Below, in pieces: positions 41,973-51,901 of a stretch of DNA of 64,000 nucleotides. Each line of letters opens with the position of its first letter. Positions within the stretch are counted from its first letter, which is position 1. The notes below the pieces were generated by a model. That model made no database searches. It saw nothing but the letters and a program-made list of their open reading frames with translations, and had not been told where the DNA came from. The stretch is from Lelliottia sp. WAP21. Lineage in GTDB: Bacteria > Pseudomonadota > Gammaproteobacteria > Enterobacterales > Enterobacteriaceae. The stretch lies in NCBI RefSeq assembly GCF_020532665.2, contig NZ_JAIWPG020000002.1:496001-560000 (forward strand), in the 5' to 3' direction. Position numbers and translations under genes: made by a program.

Positions 41973-42551
41973 ATGAAGAGATTACTGCTGTTATTTCTGC
42001 TTATTTTTACCCATTCAGGGTTTGCGCAGCGGAATATGCAGATTGGCGATAACGTCGTTGTCATGGCGGCAAAAACCGCTAAAGTGTCCATGTTTTCGAA
42101 GCAGGTGGCGTTAGCGGATGGGGAACAAAAGCTGGTGATCAAGTTTGATAGCCCTATTAATCCTGAATCTGTTAATCAGGGTAAAGGACGTATTACCTCG
42201 GCGTTTTATCTGCTCTCGTTTCATTATTCGGGCAATGAGCCACTGATGCTGACGGCAGGAAACGTCAGTAATGAACGTGAGGCAAAACGCGAGGCGTTAA
42301 ACCCGCACTTTTCGCTGATGGCCGGGAATCGTGCGGTCCCTTTTACGCGGGAGAAAATAGATAAAGAGGGCGTCACCCTTTTTACCGATTTTAACGCATT
42401 GCTGAACAGCAAAAGGGCGGAAAACGTCCCGGCACCTGTGGAAAATCACGATGCGGCAGAAAAGGTTAAGCGAGCATTCACCGGGTTGTCAGACAAACAA
42501 AAAGTGATCTTTATGAAATGGTTACTCACTTACAAAGAAGAGAGCATGTAA
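41973..42551 (+). CDS. DUF2057 (YccT-like) exported protein
   Basis: 192-residue exported protein of the DUF2057 family, related to E. coli YccT. The ATG at 41973 is chosen because CAGGAG lies at 41962-41967 and a signal peptide [18 protein letters not shown] follows. Core features include [15 protein letters not shown], the segment [15 protein letters not shown], and a charged C-terminal helix ([26 protein letters not shown]). Its stop overlaps the permease start (TAATG), so translation is coupled. Function is unknown; a periplasmic helper role is a guess from context. Confidence 0.82.
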   Translation: MKRLLLLFLLIFTHSGFAQRNMQIGDNVVVMAAKTAKVSMFSKQVALADGEQKLVIKFDSPINPESVNQGKGRITSAFYLLSFHYSGNEPLMLTAGNVSNEREAKREALNPHFSLMAGNRAVPFTREKIDKEGVTLFTDFNALLNSKRAENVPAPVENHDAAEKVKRAFTGLSDKQKVIFMKWLLTYKEESM

Positions 42552-43972
42552 TGTCGAAGAGCATCGATCCCCAGTTGTTAACGGAAATTCTGACGTTGGT
42601 GGGTGGTGAGGAAAACATCCTCAGTTGTGGAAACTGTATGACCCGATTACGCATCCGGGTGAATGATGTAAATGCGATTCAGCCTGATATCTCGCAAAAA
42701 CTGTCCGGGAAGGTGAGCGGGGTAGTGATTAACGGGAATGAAGTGCAGGTTATTTTTGGCGTCGGTAAAGCGCAGCGCGCCGCAGAAGGGATGAACACCC
42801 TGCTTGGCAAAAAAGATCTCAACGCCATCGCGGCAGAGAATAAAAGCCAGCTCAAAAGCAAACAACATTCTTCGCTGCAGCAGTTCCTCGCTAATTTTGC
42901 CACCATCTTTACGCCCCTGATTCCGGGGTTTATTGCTGCCGGTCTGATGCTGGGTATCGCCACGCTAATCGGTACCATGATGCATGTCGCGCCGGATGCG
43001 AAAGGCACGCTTCCGGATGCGCTCAACTTTCTGAAGGTTTTCAGTAAAGGACTGTTCACCTTCCTCGTCATCCTGGTGGGCTATAACGCGCAGAAGGCGT
43101 TTGGCGGCACGGGCGTCAATGGCGCCATTATCGCCTCGCTCTTTATCCTCGGCTATAACCCGGCGGCGACGGTGGGCTACTACTCCGGTCTGCAGGACTT
43201 TTTTGGTCACGCCATTGATCCGCGCGGAAACATTATCGGCGTGCTGCTTGCCGCCTGGGCTGGGGCCAAAATCGAACGCACGATCAGGCGTTTTATTCCT
43301 GATGAGCTGGACATGATTTTAACCTCCATGCTGACGCTGCTGGTGACGGCGGCACTGACCTTTATCATTATCATGCCGATTGGGGTCTGGCTGTTCCAGG
43401 GGATGTCCTGGCTCTTCACGCACCTTAACAGCAACCCGCTCGGGTGTGCGGTGCTGGCGGGCGTATTCCTGATTGCGGTGGTGTTTGGCGTGCACCAGGG
43501 TTTTATTCCGGTCTATCTGGCGCTGATGGACAGCCAGGGCTTTAACTCCCTGTTCCCGATTCTGTCGATGGCGGGCGCGGGTCAGGTTGGGGCGGCGCTG
43601 GCGCTGTACTGGAAAGCCGATAAAAGCTCGACGCTGCGGTCTCAGATTCGCGGGGCGATCATCCCGGGCTTTCTGGGCGTGGGGGAGCCGCTGATCTATG
43701 GCGTGACGTTACCGCGCATGAAGCCTTTTATCACCGCTTGCGTCGGGGGCGCGGCGGGCGGGCTGTTCATTGGTTTTATCGCCTGGATGGGGTTGCCGGT
43801 CGGGCTGAACAGCGCCTTTGGTCCGTCAGGGCTGGTGGCATTGCCGTTAATGACCTCCGATCAGGGTATTGTGCCTGCTATCGCCGTTTACGCTGGCGGT
43901 GTGGTGGTGGCGTATGTCGCCGGTTTTATCGCAACGGCACTGTTTGGGTGTAAAAATGTCGACTTAGGATGA
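42551..43972 (+). CDS. murP: MurP-like PTS EIIBC sugar permease
   Basis: 473-residue phosphotransferase permease. The EIIB domain (about 1-85) has the phospho-cysteine Cys29 in NCMTRLRI. The EIIC domain (about 110-473) has about ten membrane segments and the glucose-superfamily motif [20 protein letters not shown]. No EIIA is fused, so it needs EIIA-Glc (Crr), as E. coli MurP does. The length and the C-terminus GCKNVDLG closely match MurP, the MurNAc transporter. However, no MurQ etherase gene is present here, so the substrate could be MurNAc or a relative. It lies upstream of the yfeW-like gene. Confidence 0.86.
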   Translation: MSKSIDPQLLTEILTLVGGEENILSCGNCMTRLRIRVNDVNAIQPDISQKLSGKVSGVVINGNEVQVIFGVGKAQRAAEGMNTLLGKKDLNAIAAENKSQLKSKQHSSLQQFLANFATIFTPLIPGFIAAGLMLGIATLIGTMMHVAPDAKGTLPDALNFLKVFSKGLFTFLVILVGYNAQKAFGGTGVNGAIIASLFILGYNPAATVGYYSGLQDFFGHAIDPRGNIIGVLLAAWAGAKIERTIRRFIPDELDMILTSMLTLLVTAALTFIIIMPIGVWLFQGMSWLFTHLNSNPLGCAVLAGVFLIAVVFGVHQGFIPVYLALMDSQGFNSLFPILSMAGAGQVGAALALYWKADKSSTLRSQIRGAIIPGFLGVGEPLIYGVTLPRMKPFITACVGGAAGGLFIGFIAWMGLPVGLNSAFGPSGLVALPLMTSDQGIVPAIAVYAGGVVVAYVAGFIATALFGCKNVDLG

Positions 43973-43982
43973 GGACACAGGT

Positions 43983-45281
43983 ATGAAAGCGAATACCATT
44001 TGTGCGGCGTTATTGTTGCTCTCTTCAGCGGCGCTCGCCGCTGAATCTCCGGTGCTGCATCATGCCAGCCCGGAAAGCGTGGGATTTGACAGCCAGAAGC
44101 TCGCCAGGCTTGATGGCTGGATCCAACAGCAGGTGGATGCGGGCTATCCGGGCATGAACGTGCTGATTGTGAAAGACAATGCCATCGTCTGGCAGAAAGC
44201 CTGGGGCGATGCGAAAAAGTACAACGGTTCGGCGTTAATGACGGTGCCGATTAAAGCCACCCCCAGTACGCTTTATGATTTAGCGTCTAACACCAAGATG
44301 TATGCGACAAACTTTGCGCTGCAGAAGCTGGTGTACGAAGGCAAACTGTCGGTGGACGATCGCGTGGCAACGTACCTGCCGGGCTTCGCCGACCAGCCGA
44401 CCGATACCATCAAGGGTAAAGACCGCCTGCGCATTATTGATATTCTGCATCACACGGCGGGGTTTCCCGCCGATCCGCAGTATCCTAATCAGCAGGTGGC
44501 TGGCGCGCTCTATTCCCAGGATAAACGCACCACCTTAGACAAAATCAACCGCACGCCGCTGACCTACACCCCAGGTACGCGTCATATTTACAGCGACGTG
44601 GATTATATGATCCTCGGGTTTATTATCGAAGCCGTGACCGGAATGCCGCTGGACCAGTATGTCGAAGAGACGATCTATCGCCCGTTGGGCCTGCATAACA
44701 CGGTATTTAATCCGCTGAAAAAAGGCTTCCGTCCGGAGCAAATTGCCGCCACGGAGCTGAATGGCAATACGCGAGACGGTGTCATCACCTTCCCACACAT
44801 TCGCACCTCGACAATCTGGGGGGAAGTGCATGACGAAAAAGCCTGGTATTCGATGGGCGGCGTTTCCGGTCATGCGGGGCTCTTTTCCACGACGGGTGAT
44901 ATGGCGGTGCTGATGCAGGTGATGCTCAACGGCGGGCAGTACGGGCAGACCAGACTGTTCGATCGCAAGGTGGTGGAGGCATTTACGCGCAGTTCAGCGG
45001 AGGACAAGACCTTTGGGCTCGGCTGGCGCGTGAATGGAACTTCCGCCATGACGCCAACCTTTGGCACACTCGCCAGTCCAGAGACTTACGGGCATACGGG
45101 ATGGACAGGCACCTTAACGGCGATTGATCCCGTGAACCACATGGCGATTGTGATTCTGGGTAACCGGCCCCATTCCCCTGTGGCGGATCCAAAAGCGAAT
45201 CCCAATGTCTTTGAAAGCGGCTTACTGCCTGCTTCCACGTATGGCTGGATTGTCGATCAGGTGTATGGCGCATTGCGGTAA
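43983..45281 (+). CDS. yfeW: YfeW-like serine hydrolase (PBP4B family)
   Basis: 432-residue exported beta-lactamase-fold protein, very similar to E. coli YfeW (PBP4B), reported there as a weak DD-carboxypeptidase. Signal peptide about 1-19 (LLLLSSAALA). Active-site motifs: SNTK with Ser102 and Lys105, a tyrosine motif in HIYSDVDYMILG, and a GHTGWTG box near the C-terminus. It begins 10 bp after murP, the same order as in the E. coli murQ-murP-yfeW locus, which supports a role in handling murein-derived substrates. Confidence 0.9.
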   Translation: MKANTICAALLLLSSAALAAESPVLHHASPESVGFDSQKLARLDGWIQQQVDAGYPGMNVLIVKDNAIVWQKAWGDAKKYNGSALMTVPIKATPSTLYDLASNTKMYATNFALQKLVYEGKLSVDDRVATYLPGFADQPTDTIKGKDRLRIIDILHHTAGFPADPQYPNQQVAGALYSQDKRTTLDKINRTPLTYTPGTRHIYSDVDYMILGFIIEAVTGMPLDQYVEETIYRPLGLHNTVFNPLKKGFRPEQIAATELNGNTRDGVITFPHIRTSTIWGEVHDEKAWYSMGGVSGHAGLFSTTGDMAVLMQVMLNGGQYGQTRLFDRKVVEAFTRSSAEDKTFGLGWRVNGTSAMTPTFGTLASPETYGHTGWTGTLTAIDPVNHMAIVILGNRPHSPVADPKANPNVFESGLLPASTYGWIVDQVYGALR

Positions 45282-45313
45282 AAAAAAGCCCGGTCGCCAA
45301 AGGCGCCCGGGCT
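45281..45313. terminator. Terminator between yfeW and hcr
   Basis: A-run then an interrupted stem GCCCGG.CGCC / GGCG.CCGGGC with an AAA loop. On the minus strand it ends in a T-run, making it a strong terminator for hcp-hcr; it may also stop the yfeW transcript from the other side. Confidence 0.88.
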
Positions 45314-45330
45314 GTTGTCATGCGTTAGCT

Positions 45331-46299
45331 TTACGCCAGAACCAGCTCCCCCTGGGGGTGGCAGGAGCAGGCGAGCACGTATCCCTCGGCGATTTCTGCG
45401 TCGGTTAACGTCATAGTGCTGCTCACCGTATAGTCCCCTGAGACCACCCTGGTTTTACAACACCCGCATACGCCCGCACGACAGGCGGCAACGACAGGAA
45501 CGTTGTTGCTTTCCAGTGCTTCCAGCAGCGTGGTGCCCACCCGGCCAAAGAAGGTCTGAGCCGGTTGCAGCTTCGTGAATTTGATGCCGCTCGTCGCGGC
45601 CTCTGCCACCGGTGTAAAGAACTGCTCTTTGAAGAAGCGCGTCACGCCGAGCGCTTTCACCTCTGCTTCCACGGCGTCCATGTAGGGTGCCGGGCCGCAG
45701 GTCATCACGGTACGTTGCGCAAGATCCGGTACGCTTTGCAGCAATTCGCGGCTCAAACGACCCGGGACAAAACCGTGGGTCGCGTTGTGTTCCGCTACCA
45801 GCGTGACCGGATAGTGACGCCACTCTTCAGCAAAAATCACATCTTCCGGCGAGCGCACGCTGAAGATCACCTGAACATCCGCCTGCGGACGGTTTTTCGC
45901 CAGCCAGCGACGCATTGACATGATCGGCGTGACGCCGCACCCGGCGGCCAGCAGCAGGAATTTATCTTCCGCTTTATCGTCACAGGTGAAATCCCCCTGT
46001 GCGTGCGACAGCCAGAGGTAATCCCCGCGCTTCACGTCCCGGGTCAGCCACTGCGAGCCTGCGCCATCATCGATACGGCGGATAGTGAGCGTGATGTACT
46101 CGCTCACCCCCGGCGTTGAGGAGATTGTGTAGGCGCGCAGCGTGTCCGCTGAGTGGCGGACACTGACCAGCGCATACTGACCCGCACGGTACGGATAGTA
46201 GTCATGGCACAGCAGCGACAGCGTCCACACATCCGGCGTCTCCTGATGGATGTGATGAACCTGCATCCGCCACGGACATTGTGAGGTTGGCATGGTCAT
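45331..46299 (-). CDS. hcr: NADH oxidoreductase Hcr
   Basis: Electron donor to Hcp; 322 residues. N-terminal FAD-binding domain (about 10-105; RAYTISSTPG), NAD-binding domain (about 110-230; LLLAAGCGVTPIMSMRRWL and MTCGPAPYMDAVE). The C-terminal 2Fe-2S ferredoxin domain has the cysteine motif ACRAGVCGCCKTRV. It lies 10 bp after hcp in the hcp-hcr operon, as in E. coli. Confidence 0.96.
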   Translation of the reverse strand: MTMPTSQCPWRMQVHHIHQETPDVWTLSLLCHDYYPYRAGQYALVSVRHSADTLRAYTISSTPGVSEYITLTIRRIDDGAGSQWLTRDVKRGDYLWLSHAQGDFTCDDKAEDKFLLLAAGCGVTPIMSMRRWLAKNRPQADVQVIFSVRSPEDVIFAEEWRHYPVTLVAEHNATHGFVPGRLSRELLQSVPDLAQRTVMTCGPAPYMDAVEAEVKALGVTRFFKEQFFTPVAEAATSGIKFTKLQPAQTFFGRVGTTLLEALESNNVPVVAACRAGVCGCCKTRVVSGDYTVSSTMTLTDAEIAEGYVLACSCHPQGELVLA

Positions 46300-46309
46300 A
46301 AATAACTCC

Positions 46310-47968
46310 TTACGCGCTCAGCAGTTGCTGCATATCTTCTTCTACGGTGGTCACGGAACGCAGACCAAACTTCTCGTTCAGCACGGCCAGCAGGTCCGGC
46401 GTGAGGAAGCCAGGCGCGGTTGGGCCGGTCACAATGTTGGTCACGCCCAGGGAAAGCAGGGTCAGCAGGATGACAATCGCTTTCTGTTCAAACCAGGAGA
46501 GCACCAGCGACAGCGGCAGGTCGTTCACGCCGCAGCCCAGTTTTTCGGCCAGCGTGACGGCCAGAATGATCGCTGAGTAGGCGTCATTACACTGACCCGC
46601 ATCGATCAGACGTGGCAGACCTTCGATATTGCCGAAGTCCAGCTTGTTAAAACGGTATTTCCCGCAGGCCAGCGTCAGGATCAGGCAGTCTTCCGGCACG
46701 CGGGTGGCGAAATCGGTGAAGTAGTTACGCTCACCGCGCGCGCCATCACAGCCGCCAATCAGGAAGATGTGGCGCAGTTTTTCACGGCTGACCAGATCAA
46801 TCAGCGAATCCGCCGCGCCCAGCAGGGTTTCACGCCCAAAGCCGACGGTGATCAGATGTTCGATTTCGCTGAACGGGAACCCTGCCATCTGTTGTGCCTG
46901 AGTAATGACCGGTGCGAAATCGTCACCTTCGAGGTGGCTCACGCCCGGCCAGCCGACGATGCTGCGGGTCCAGATGCGGTCGTCATACGCGCCAACGGTT
47001 GGGTCAATGATGCAGTTAGAGGTCATCACGATTGGGCCCGGGAAACGGGCGAACTCCACCTGCTGGTTCTGCCAGCCGCTACCGTAGTTACCGACCAGAT
47101 GTTTAAATTTGCGCAGCTCAGGGTAGCCGTGGGCGGGCAGCATTTCGCCGTGGGTGTAGACGTTAACGCCGGTGCCTTCGGTCTGTTGCAGCAGGTTGTA
47201 GAGGTCTTTCAGGTCGTGACCTGAGATCAAGATACACTTGCCGGCGGTGGCTTTAACATTGACCTGAGTCGGCGTTGGATGACCATAGGCACGGGTTTCA
47301 CCCGCATCCAGAATGCTCATCACCTTGAAGTTCATCTGACCGATTTCCATGGAACACGCAAGCAGCGCATTCATATCGGCAGGCCAGGTGCCCAGCCACG
47401 CCATGATTTTATGGTACTGGGCATAGATTTCGTTGTCGTACTGGCCCAGTACATGGGCGTGTTCCATGTAGGCGGCAGCGCCTTTCAGGCCGTACAGGCA
47501 GAGCAGACGCAGGCCGAGAATGTTCTCGCCAATGGCCGCTTTGTCTTTATTCGGGGTAAATTCGGCGGCCTGACGTTGCAGGTCGCCCAGATCGTCACTC
47601 ACCAGCTGGAGGTCTGCCATCGGGTTATCCACGGCGGCACTGGCGTCGATCTCCAGACTTTGTGCTTTTAACGCTTCACGCAGCGCAATGGCTTCACGGG
47701 CATAGCCGACGATGCGCGGGGAGTCGAAGTTAACGTTAGTGAGCGTGGAGAAAAACGCGCGGGGCGCAAAATTATCGACATAGTGATCGACGATGCCATA
47801 TTCGCGCGCTTTCGCAGCCCAGGCGGACAGCCCCTGCAGTGCGGCAATCAGCAAATCTTGCAGGTCAGACGTTTCTGCGGTTTTCCCGCACATACCCTGT
47901 GCGTAAGAGCAGCCATTGCCGGCTGGGGTACGGATGGTTTGTTCACATTGCACACAAAACATAGACAC
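46310..47968 (-). CDS. hcp: Hybrid cluster protein Hcp (hydroxylamine/NO reductase)
   Basis: 552-residue iron-sulfur enzyme protecting against nitrosative stress; known activities are reduction of NO and hydroxylamine. The N-terminal cysteine cluster MFCVQCEQT...[11 protein letters not shown] binds the 2Fe-2S cluster of class II Hcp. Later Cys, His and Glu ligands of the hybrid 4Fe-2S-2O cluster are in the conserved regions ([26 protein letters not shown]). It is the first gene of hcp-hcr, with an NsrR-like site directly upstream. Confidence 0.96.
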   Translation of the reverse strand: MSMFCVQCEQTIRTPAGNGCSYAQGMCGKTAETSDLQDLLIAALQGLSAWAAKAREYGIVDHYVDNFAPRAFFSTLTNVNFDSPRIVGYAREAIALREALKAQSLEIDASAAVDNPMADLQLVSDDLGDLQRQAAEFTPNKDKAAIGENILGLRLLCLYGLKGAAAYMEHAHVLGQYDNEIYAQYHKIMAWLGTWPADMNALLACSMEIGQMNFKVMSILDAGETRAYGHPTPTQVNVKATAGKCILISGHDLKDLYNLLQQTEGTGVNVYTHGEMLPAHGYPELRKFKHLVGNYGSGWQNQQVEFARFPGPIVMTSNCIIDPTVGAYDDRIWTRSIVGWPGVSHLEGDDFAPVITQAQQMAGFPFSEIEHLITVGFGRETLLGAADSLIDLVSREKLRHIFLIGGCDGARGERNYFTDFATRVPEDCLILTLACGKYRFNKLDFGNIEGLPRLIDAGQCNDAYSAIILAVTLAEKLGCGVNDLPLSLVLSWFEQKAIVILLTLLSLGVTNIVTGPTAPGFLTPDLLAVLNEKFGLRSVTTVEEDMQQLLSA

Positions 47969-47975
47969 ACCTGTT

Positions 47976-48000
47976 AAAGTTATATTTGATATACATGTTT
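47976..48000 (-). promoter_or_regulatory. Candidate NsrR-binding site upstream of hcp
   Basis: A 25-bp imperfect palindrome with half-sites AAAGTTATATTT and GATATACATGTTT. It fits the two 11-bp AAnATGCATTT-like halves recognised by the NO sensor NsrR, known to repress hcp-hcr in E. coli. It starts seven bases upstream of the hcp ATG, unusually close for a repressor operator overlapping a promoter. Confidence 0.5.
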
Positions 48001-48076
48001 AAGATTATGCCTGTGCAGAACCGGTGAAAAGGTCTTTCTTATACAAAGTCGAGGGTTATTGATTTAGCGCAATTTT

Positions 48077-48096
48077 GGCGGTAGCAGGCTACCGCC
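48077..48096 (-). terminator. Terminator of lysO
   Basis: Perfect 8-bp stem GGCGGTAG / CTACCGCC with a 4-base loop, 9 bp after the lysO stop on the minus strand, followed there by a short AAAATT. Moderate evidence for termination. Confidence 0.65.
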
Positions 48097-48105
48097 AGAG
48101 AGGTA

Positions 48106-49005
48106 TTATGCGGAGAAAATAGCCATCAAAATGGGGACAAGCAGGCTTAAAATAAACCCATGTACGATGGCGGCGGGCACCAGCTCAAGGCCACCTGAAC
48201 GTTGTAATACCGGCAGAGTGAAGTCCATGGAGGTGGCACCGCACAGCCCCAGCGCCGTGGAGCGGCTTTGACGCACCAGGCCCGGGATGAGCATGATGGC
48301 GATCAGCTCGCGGCCCAGATCGTTAAAGAACGCGGCGCTGCCAATTACCGGCCCGAAGGACTCCGTCAGCAAAATACCGGACAGCGAATACCAGCCAAAA
48401 CCGGAGGCCATGGCCAGCCCGGTTTTTAGCGGCAACCCCAGAATAAACGCGTTAATCACGCCGCCGATCAACGAGCTTGCCACTACCACAACAGCGACAA
48501 TCATTCCCCGTCGATTAAGGACAATCTGTTTCAGCGTCATGCCATTATTTCTGAGCTGAATGCCAATCAGGAACAGCAGGAAGATCAGGGTATATTCACT
48601 GGCCTCGGTGGCATGTTTTAAAAATGCCAGGCCGGTGAGGCCGAGCAGAAAACCTAATACCACTACGCCGCACAGTTTTAAAGATTCCAGGGCCATGGCA
48701 ATACGCGAAGGCAGCTTTTCCTGCTGATGGTGATTTCGCCACGGCAGGGTGCGTTCAAGCCAGAAAAGGGCGGCAATATTACAGGCTAAAATAACCACAA
48801 TCGTCACGACAGAATAATGCAGTATGGACAAGAGATTGGTGGCCAAATTATCCAGGAACGCCAGGCTGATTCCCATGAAAAAAAGGATGATGTATACAAT
48901 CCAGCTGAGAAAACGGTTAATCAGCTTTAACGCCGCATCATGGCGAAGGGGGATGAGATAGCCCAGGATTAACGGGAGCAGAATGATTAAGAGTCCTGAA
49001 AACAT
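48106..49005 (-). CDS. lysO: L-lysine exporter LysO (YbjE)
   Basis: 299-residue polytopic membrane protein with duplicated DUF340/LysO regions and about eight hydrophobic segments. The family segments ESLKLCGVVVLGFLLGL, SGFGWYSLSGILLTESFGP and GATSMDFTLPVLQRSGG are present. In E. coli it exports lysine and the toxic analogue thialysine. It lies between hcp and aqpZ in the standard order, ending in FSA like E. coli LysO. The lysine-responsive control reported for E. coli lysO cannot be confirmed in the leader by eye. Confidence 0.95.
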   Translation of the reverse strand: MFSGLLIILLPLILGYLIPLRHDAALKLINRFLSWIVYIILFFMGISLAFLDNLATNLLSILHYSVVTIVVILACNIAALFWLERTLPWRNHHQQEKLPSRIAMALESLKLCGVVVLGFLLGLTGLAFLKHATEASEYTLIFLLFLIGIQLRNNGMTLKQIVLNRRGMIVAVVVVASSLIGGVINAFILGLPLKTGLAMASGFGWYSLSGILLTESFGPVIGSAAFFNDLGRELIAIMLIPGLVRQSRSTALGLCGATSMDFTLPVLQRSGGLELVPAAIVHGFILSLLVPILMAIFSA

Positions 49006-49079
49006 GAACAGCCGGGTCCTTTTTAATGTCTGTTAAGCGCCAGAGACACTACCCAATAAAGGCTGTTCAGTAAAGCGAC

Positions 49080-49114
49080 AAAAAAAGCCAGGCGGCGGCT
49101 ACGCCATACCTGGC
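49080..49114 (-). terminator. Terminator of aqpZ
   Basis: On the minus strand, nested stems (GCCAGG/CCTGGC outside GGCG/CGCC) are followed by a run of at least six T (A-run at 49080-49086). It lies about 68 bp after the aqpZ stop. Confidence 0.88.
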
Positions 49115-49181
49115 CTTGAAAGGGGAGGGTCAATCACAGCGGCAGGCGTTAATAGCGCCCGACGCCGAACAGAACTCTGCC

Positions 49182-49877
49182 TTAATCGCGTTTTTCCAGC
49201 AGCGTACGGTACAGAAGACCGCCTAAAATACCGCCGATGACAGGCATCACCCAGAACAGCCAAAGCTGTTGCAGCGCCCAGCCACCCTGGAAAATCGCCA
49301 CGGCGGTGCTGCGGGCCGGGTTTACGGAGGTGTTGGTGACAGGAATCGAGATCAGGTGAATCAGGGTTAATGCCAGACCAATCGCAATAGGGGCAAAACC
49401 TGCCGGTGCATGTTTATCCGTTGCACCGTGAATCACCAGCAGGAATCCAGCCGTCAGGACAATCTCAATCACAATGGCAGACAGCATTGAGAAACCGCCT
49501 GGAGAGTGTTCGCCATAGCCGTTCGAGGCGAATCCGCTGGCGGCAGCGTCAAAACCAGCTTTACCGCTCGCCACAACGTAAAGGACAGCTGCGGCAATAA
49601 TACCGCCAATAACCTGTGCGATAATATATCCAATGACCTCTTTTGCCGGGAAACGACCACCGGCCCACAGGCCCAGAGTTACCGCCGGGTTAAAATGGCC
49701 CCCGGAAATATGTCCGACGGCAAAAGCCATGGTTAAGACGGTTAAACCAAAGGCTAAGGCCACGCCTGCGAAACCAATGCCTAATTCAGGGAAGGCTGCG
49801 GCCAGAACAGCGCTGCCGCAACCACCAAACACCAGCCAGAATGTACCAAAACATTCCGCCGCTAATTTTCTAAACAT
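49182..49877 (-). CDS. aqpZ: Aquaporin Z
   Basis: Water channel, 231 residues from the start at 49877 ([16 protein letters not shown]). Both NPA motifs are present: [16 protein letters not shown] in the first half and [13 protein letters not shown] in the second, the Arg after the second NPA being the selectivity-filter Arg. Six TM helices fit the MIP fold. The aromatic/Arg filter suits water rather than glycerol. Adjacent to lysO as in E. coli. Confidence 0.96.
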   Translation of the reverse strand: MFRKLAAECFGTFWLVFGGCGSAVLAAAFPELGIGFAGVALAFGLTVLTMAFAVGHISGGHFNPAVTLGLWAGGRFPAKEVIGYIIAQVIGGIIAAAVLYVVASGKAGFDAAASGFASNGYGEHSPGGFSMLSAIVIEIVLTAGFLLVIHGATDKHAPAGFAPIAIGLALTLIHLISIPVTNTSVNPARSTAVAIFQGGWALQQLWLFWVMPVIGGILGGLLYRTLLEKRD

Positions 49878-50242
49878 AACCACCTCAAAATAATAATTTT
49901 CCGCACGCGTTCCGGCGAGCAGAGATTTATCGCCATAAAGGGATGACGACTCAAAGAGCCATTATTTTAGAAACCAACAACATCCCTTCGCTACTTAAAT
50001 AAATTCGATAAATTTGATTTAAGGCAATGTGATGTCATTCCTTGTTCGGGAGGGAGGTAAATAGAGCATAGTCTACAACGCCTGCGCGTGTGAATGGTCC
50101 AGGAGCGCTATTTCATTTGAAAGTCAGCCTTAAAAAATGAGTGAGATTTACCACGCAAAGGGTATAGAGGTGTCTTACCGGCACCGCTCCCGCTATACTG
50201 CTGATAACTTGAAGGAAAAAGTGCTCATCAGGCGGGGGATTT
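49878..50242. promoter_or_regulatory. Divergent aqpZ / ybjD region
   Basis: This 365-bp non-coding gap must hold both promoters. A TATACT -10 element at 50194-50199, 44 bp before ybjD, is the clearest signal, but its -35 is weak. The remaining sequence includes an A+T-rich block at about 49998-50035, a GGGAGGGAGGT stretch near 50058 and no convincing gene, RNA or repeat. Confidence 0.45.
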
Positions 50243-51901
50243 ATGCTTCTCGAACGAGTGGATATTGTAGGGTTCCGTGGCATCAATCGCTTGTCGCTAA
50301 TGCTGGAACAGAACAACGTGTTAATTGGTGAGAACGCCTGGGGTAAATCCAGCCTGCTGGATGCCCTGACGTTACTGCTTTCACCCGATACCGATCTCTA
50401 CAGCTTTGTTCGTGAGGATTTTTGGTTCCCGCCAGGGGATATCCACGGGCGCGAACATCATTTGCATATTGTCCTGACCTTTCGCGAAACCGAACCGGGC
50501 CGCCATCGGGTGCGACGCTACCGTCCGCTTGCCGACTGCTGGGTGCGTGGCGACGATGGATACCAGCGCATTTTTTACCGGCTTGAAGGCGAGCTGGGCG
50601 AAGACGACAGCGTAATGACGCTGCGCGGATTTATGGACGCCGGTGGGCATCTGATCCCCCTGGATGACATCGACGAGCGGGCGCGTCACCTGGTGCGTCT
50701 GATGCCGGTGTTAAGGCTGCGGGACGCCCGCTTTATGCGCCGGATCCGTAACGGTACGGTGCCCAATGTGCCACAGGTGGAGGTGACCGCCCGCGAGCTG
50801 GATTTTCTGGCGCGTGAGCTGGTCTCCCATCCGCAAAATCTGACGGACGGACAGATTCGCCAGGGGCTGTCGGCGATGGTCCAGCTACTGGAGCATTACT
50901 TTTCTGAGCAGGGCAGCGCGCAAAGCCGCAATCGTCTGATGCGGCGTCGCTCCCACGACGAGCAGCGAAGCTGGCGTTATCTGGACATTATCAACCGGAT
51001 GATCGACCGGCCGGGTGGTCGGGCGCACAGGGTGATTCTGCTTGGACTCTTTTCGACGTTGCTGATGGCGAAAGGTAATGTCCGCCTGGACCGGGATGCC
51101 CGACCCCTGTTGCTGGTGGAAGATCCCGAAACGCGGCTGCATCCTATTATGCTCTCTGTGGCGTGGCATTTACTGAATTTGCTGCCGCTGCAACGCGTCA
51201 CCACGACTAACTCCGGCGAACTGCTCTCGCTGACGCCGGTAGAGCATGTGTGTCGGCTGGTGCGTGAGTCTTCGCGCGTTTCGGCGTTTCGCCTTGGACC
51301 GGGCGGGTTAAGCGCTGAAGATGGCCGCCGCATCGCTTTCCACATTCGTTTCAACCGCGCGTCATCGCTTTTTGCCCGCTGCTGGCTGCTGGTTGAAGGG
51401 GAGACGGAAACCTGGGTGATCAACGAACTGGCCCGTCAGTGCGGGCATCATTTCGATGCCGAGGGCATCAAAGTCATTGAGTTTGCCCAGTCGGGCTTAA
51501 AACCCCTGATTAAATTTGCCCGGCGTATGGGGATTGAATGGCACGTACTGGTGGATGGTGATGAAGCGGGGAAAAAGTACGCCAGTACCGTTCGGGGGTT
51601 GCTCAATAACAACAGTGACGACGAACGAGAGCATCTGACGACCCTACCGGCGCTGGACATGGAGCATTTCATGTACCGTCAGGGGTTCGCCGACGTGTTT
51701 CATCGGATTGCGATGATTCCGGTAGGTGTGCCCATGAACATGCGCCGGATTATCACCAAGGCCATTCACCGCTCGTCAAAACCGGATCTGGCGATTGAAG
51801 TCGCCGCTGAAGCCGGAAGACGTGGCGTGGAGTCCGTACCAGCCCTGCTACGTAAAATGTTTTCCCGCGTGCTGTGGCTGGCCCGCGGGAAAGCCGATTA
51901 A
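50243..51901 (+). CDS. ybjD: OLD-family ATP-dependent endonuclease-like protein YbjD
   Basis: 552-residue protein with an N-terminal ABC/SMC-type ATPase domain (VDIVGFRGINRLSL, Walker A GENAWGKSSL at about 30-40). The ABC Walker B is in LLLVEDPETRLHP. A C-terminal Toprim domain starts around residue 388 (WLLVEGETETWVINELAR, then HVLVDGDEAGKKYA with the DxD metal pair). This is the class-2 OLD nuclease layout. Length equals that of E. coli YbjD, a core gene of unclear role. It ends with a four-base overlap against the convergent ybjX. Confidence 0.93.
   Translation: MLLERVDIVGFRGINRLSLMLEQNNVLIGENAWGKSSLLDALTLLLSPDTDLYSFVREDFWFPPGDIHGREHHLHIVLTFRETEPGRHRVRRYRPLADCWVRGDDGYQRIFYRLEGELGEDDSVMTLRGFMDAGGHLIPLDDIDERARHLVRLMPVLRLRDARFMRRIRNGTVPNVPQVEVTARELDFLARELVSHPQNLTDGQIRQGLSAMVQLLEHYFSEQGSAQSRNRLMRRRSHDEQRSWRYLDIINRMIDRPGGRAHRVILLGLFSTLLMAKGNVRLDRDARPLLLVEDPETRLHPIMLSVAWHLLNLLPLQRVTTTNSGELLSLTPVEHVCRLVRESSRVSAFRLGPGGLSAEDGRRIAFHIRFNRASSLFARCWLLVEGETETWVINELARQCGHHFDAEGIKVIEFAQSGLKPLIKFARRMGIEWHVLVDGDEAGKKYASTVRGLLNNNSDDEREHLTTLPALDMEHFMYRQGFADVFHRIAMIPVGVPMNMRRIITKAIHRSSKPDLAIEVAAEAGRRGVESVPALLRKMFSRVLWLARGKAD

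Noticed and set aside
50243..51901. YbjD as a phage-defence OLD nuclease acquired by transfer
   Set aside because: The domain layout is OLD-like, but the gene is at its conserved core position with normal neighbours and length, so there is no sign of a defence island.
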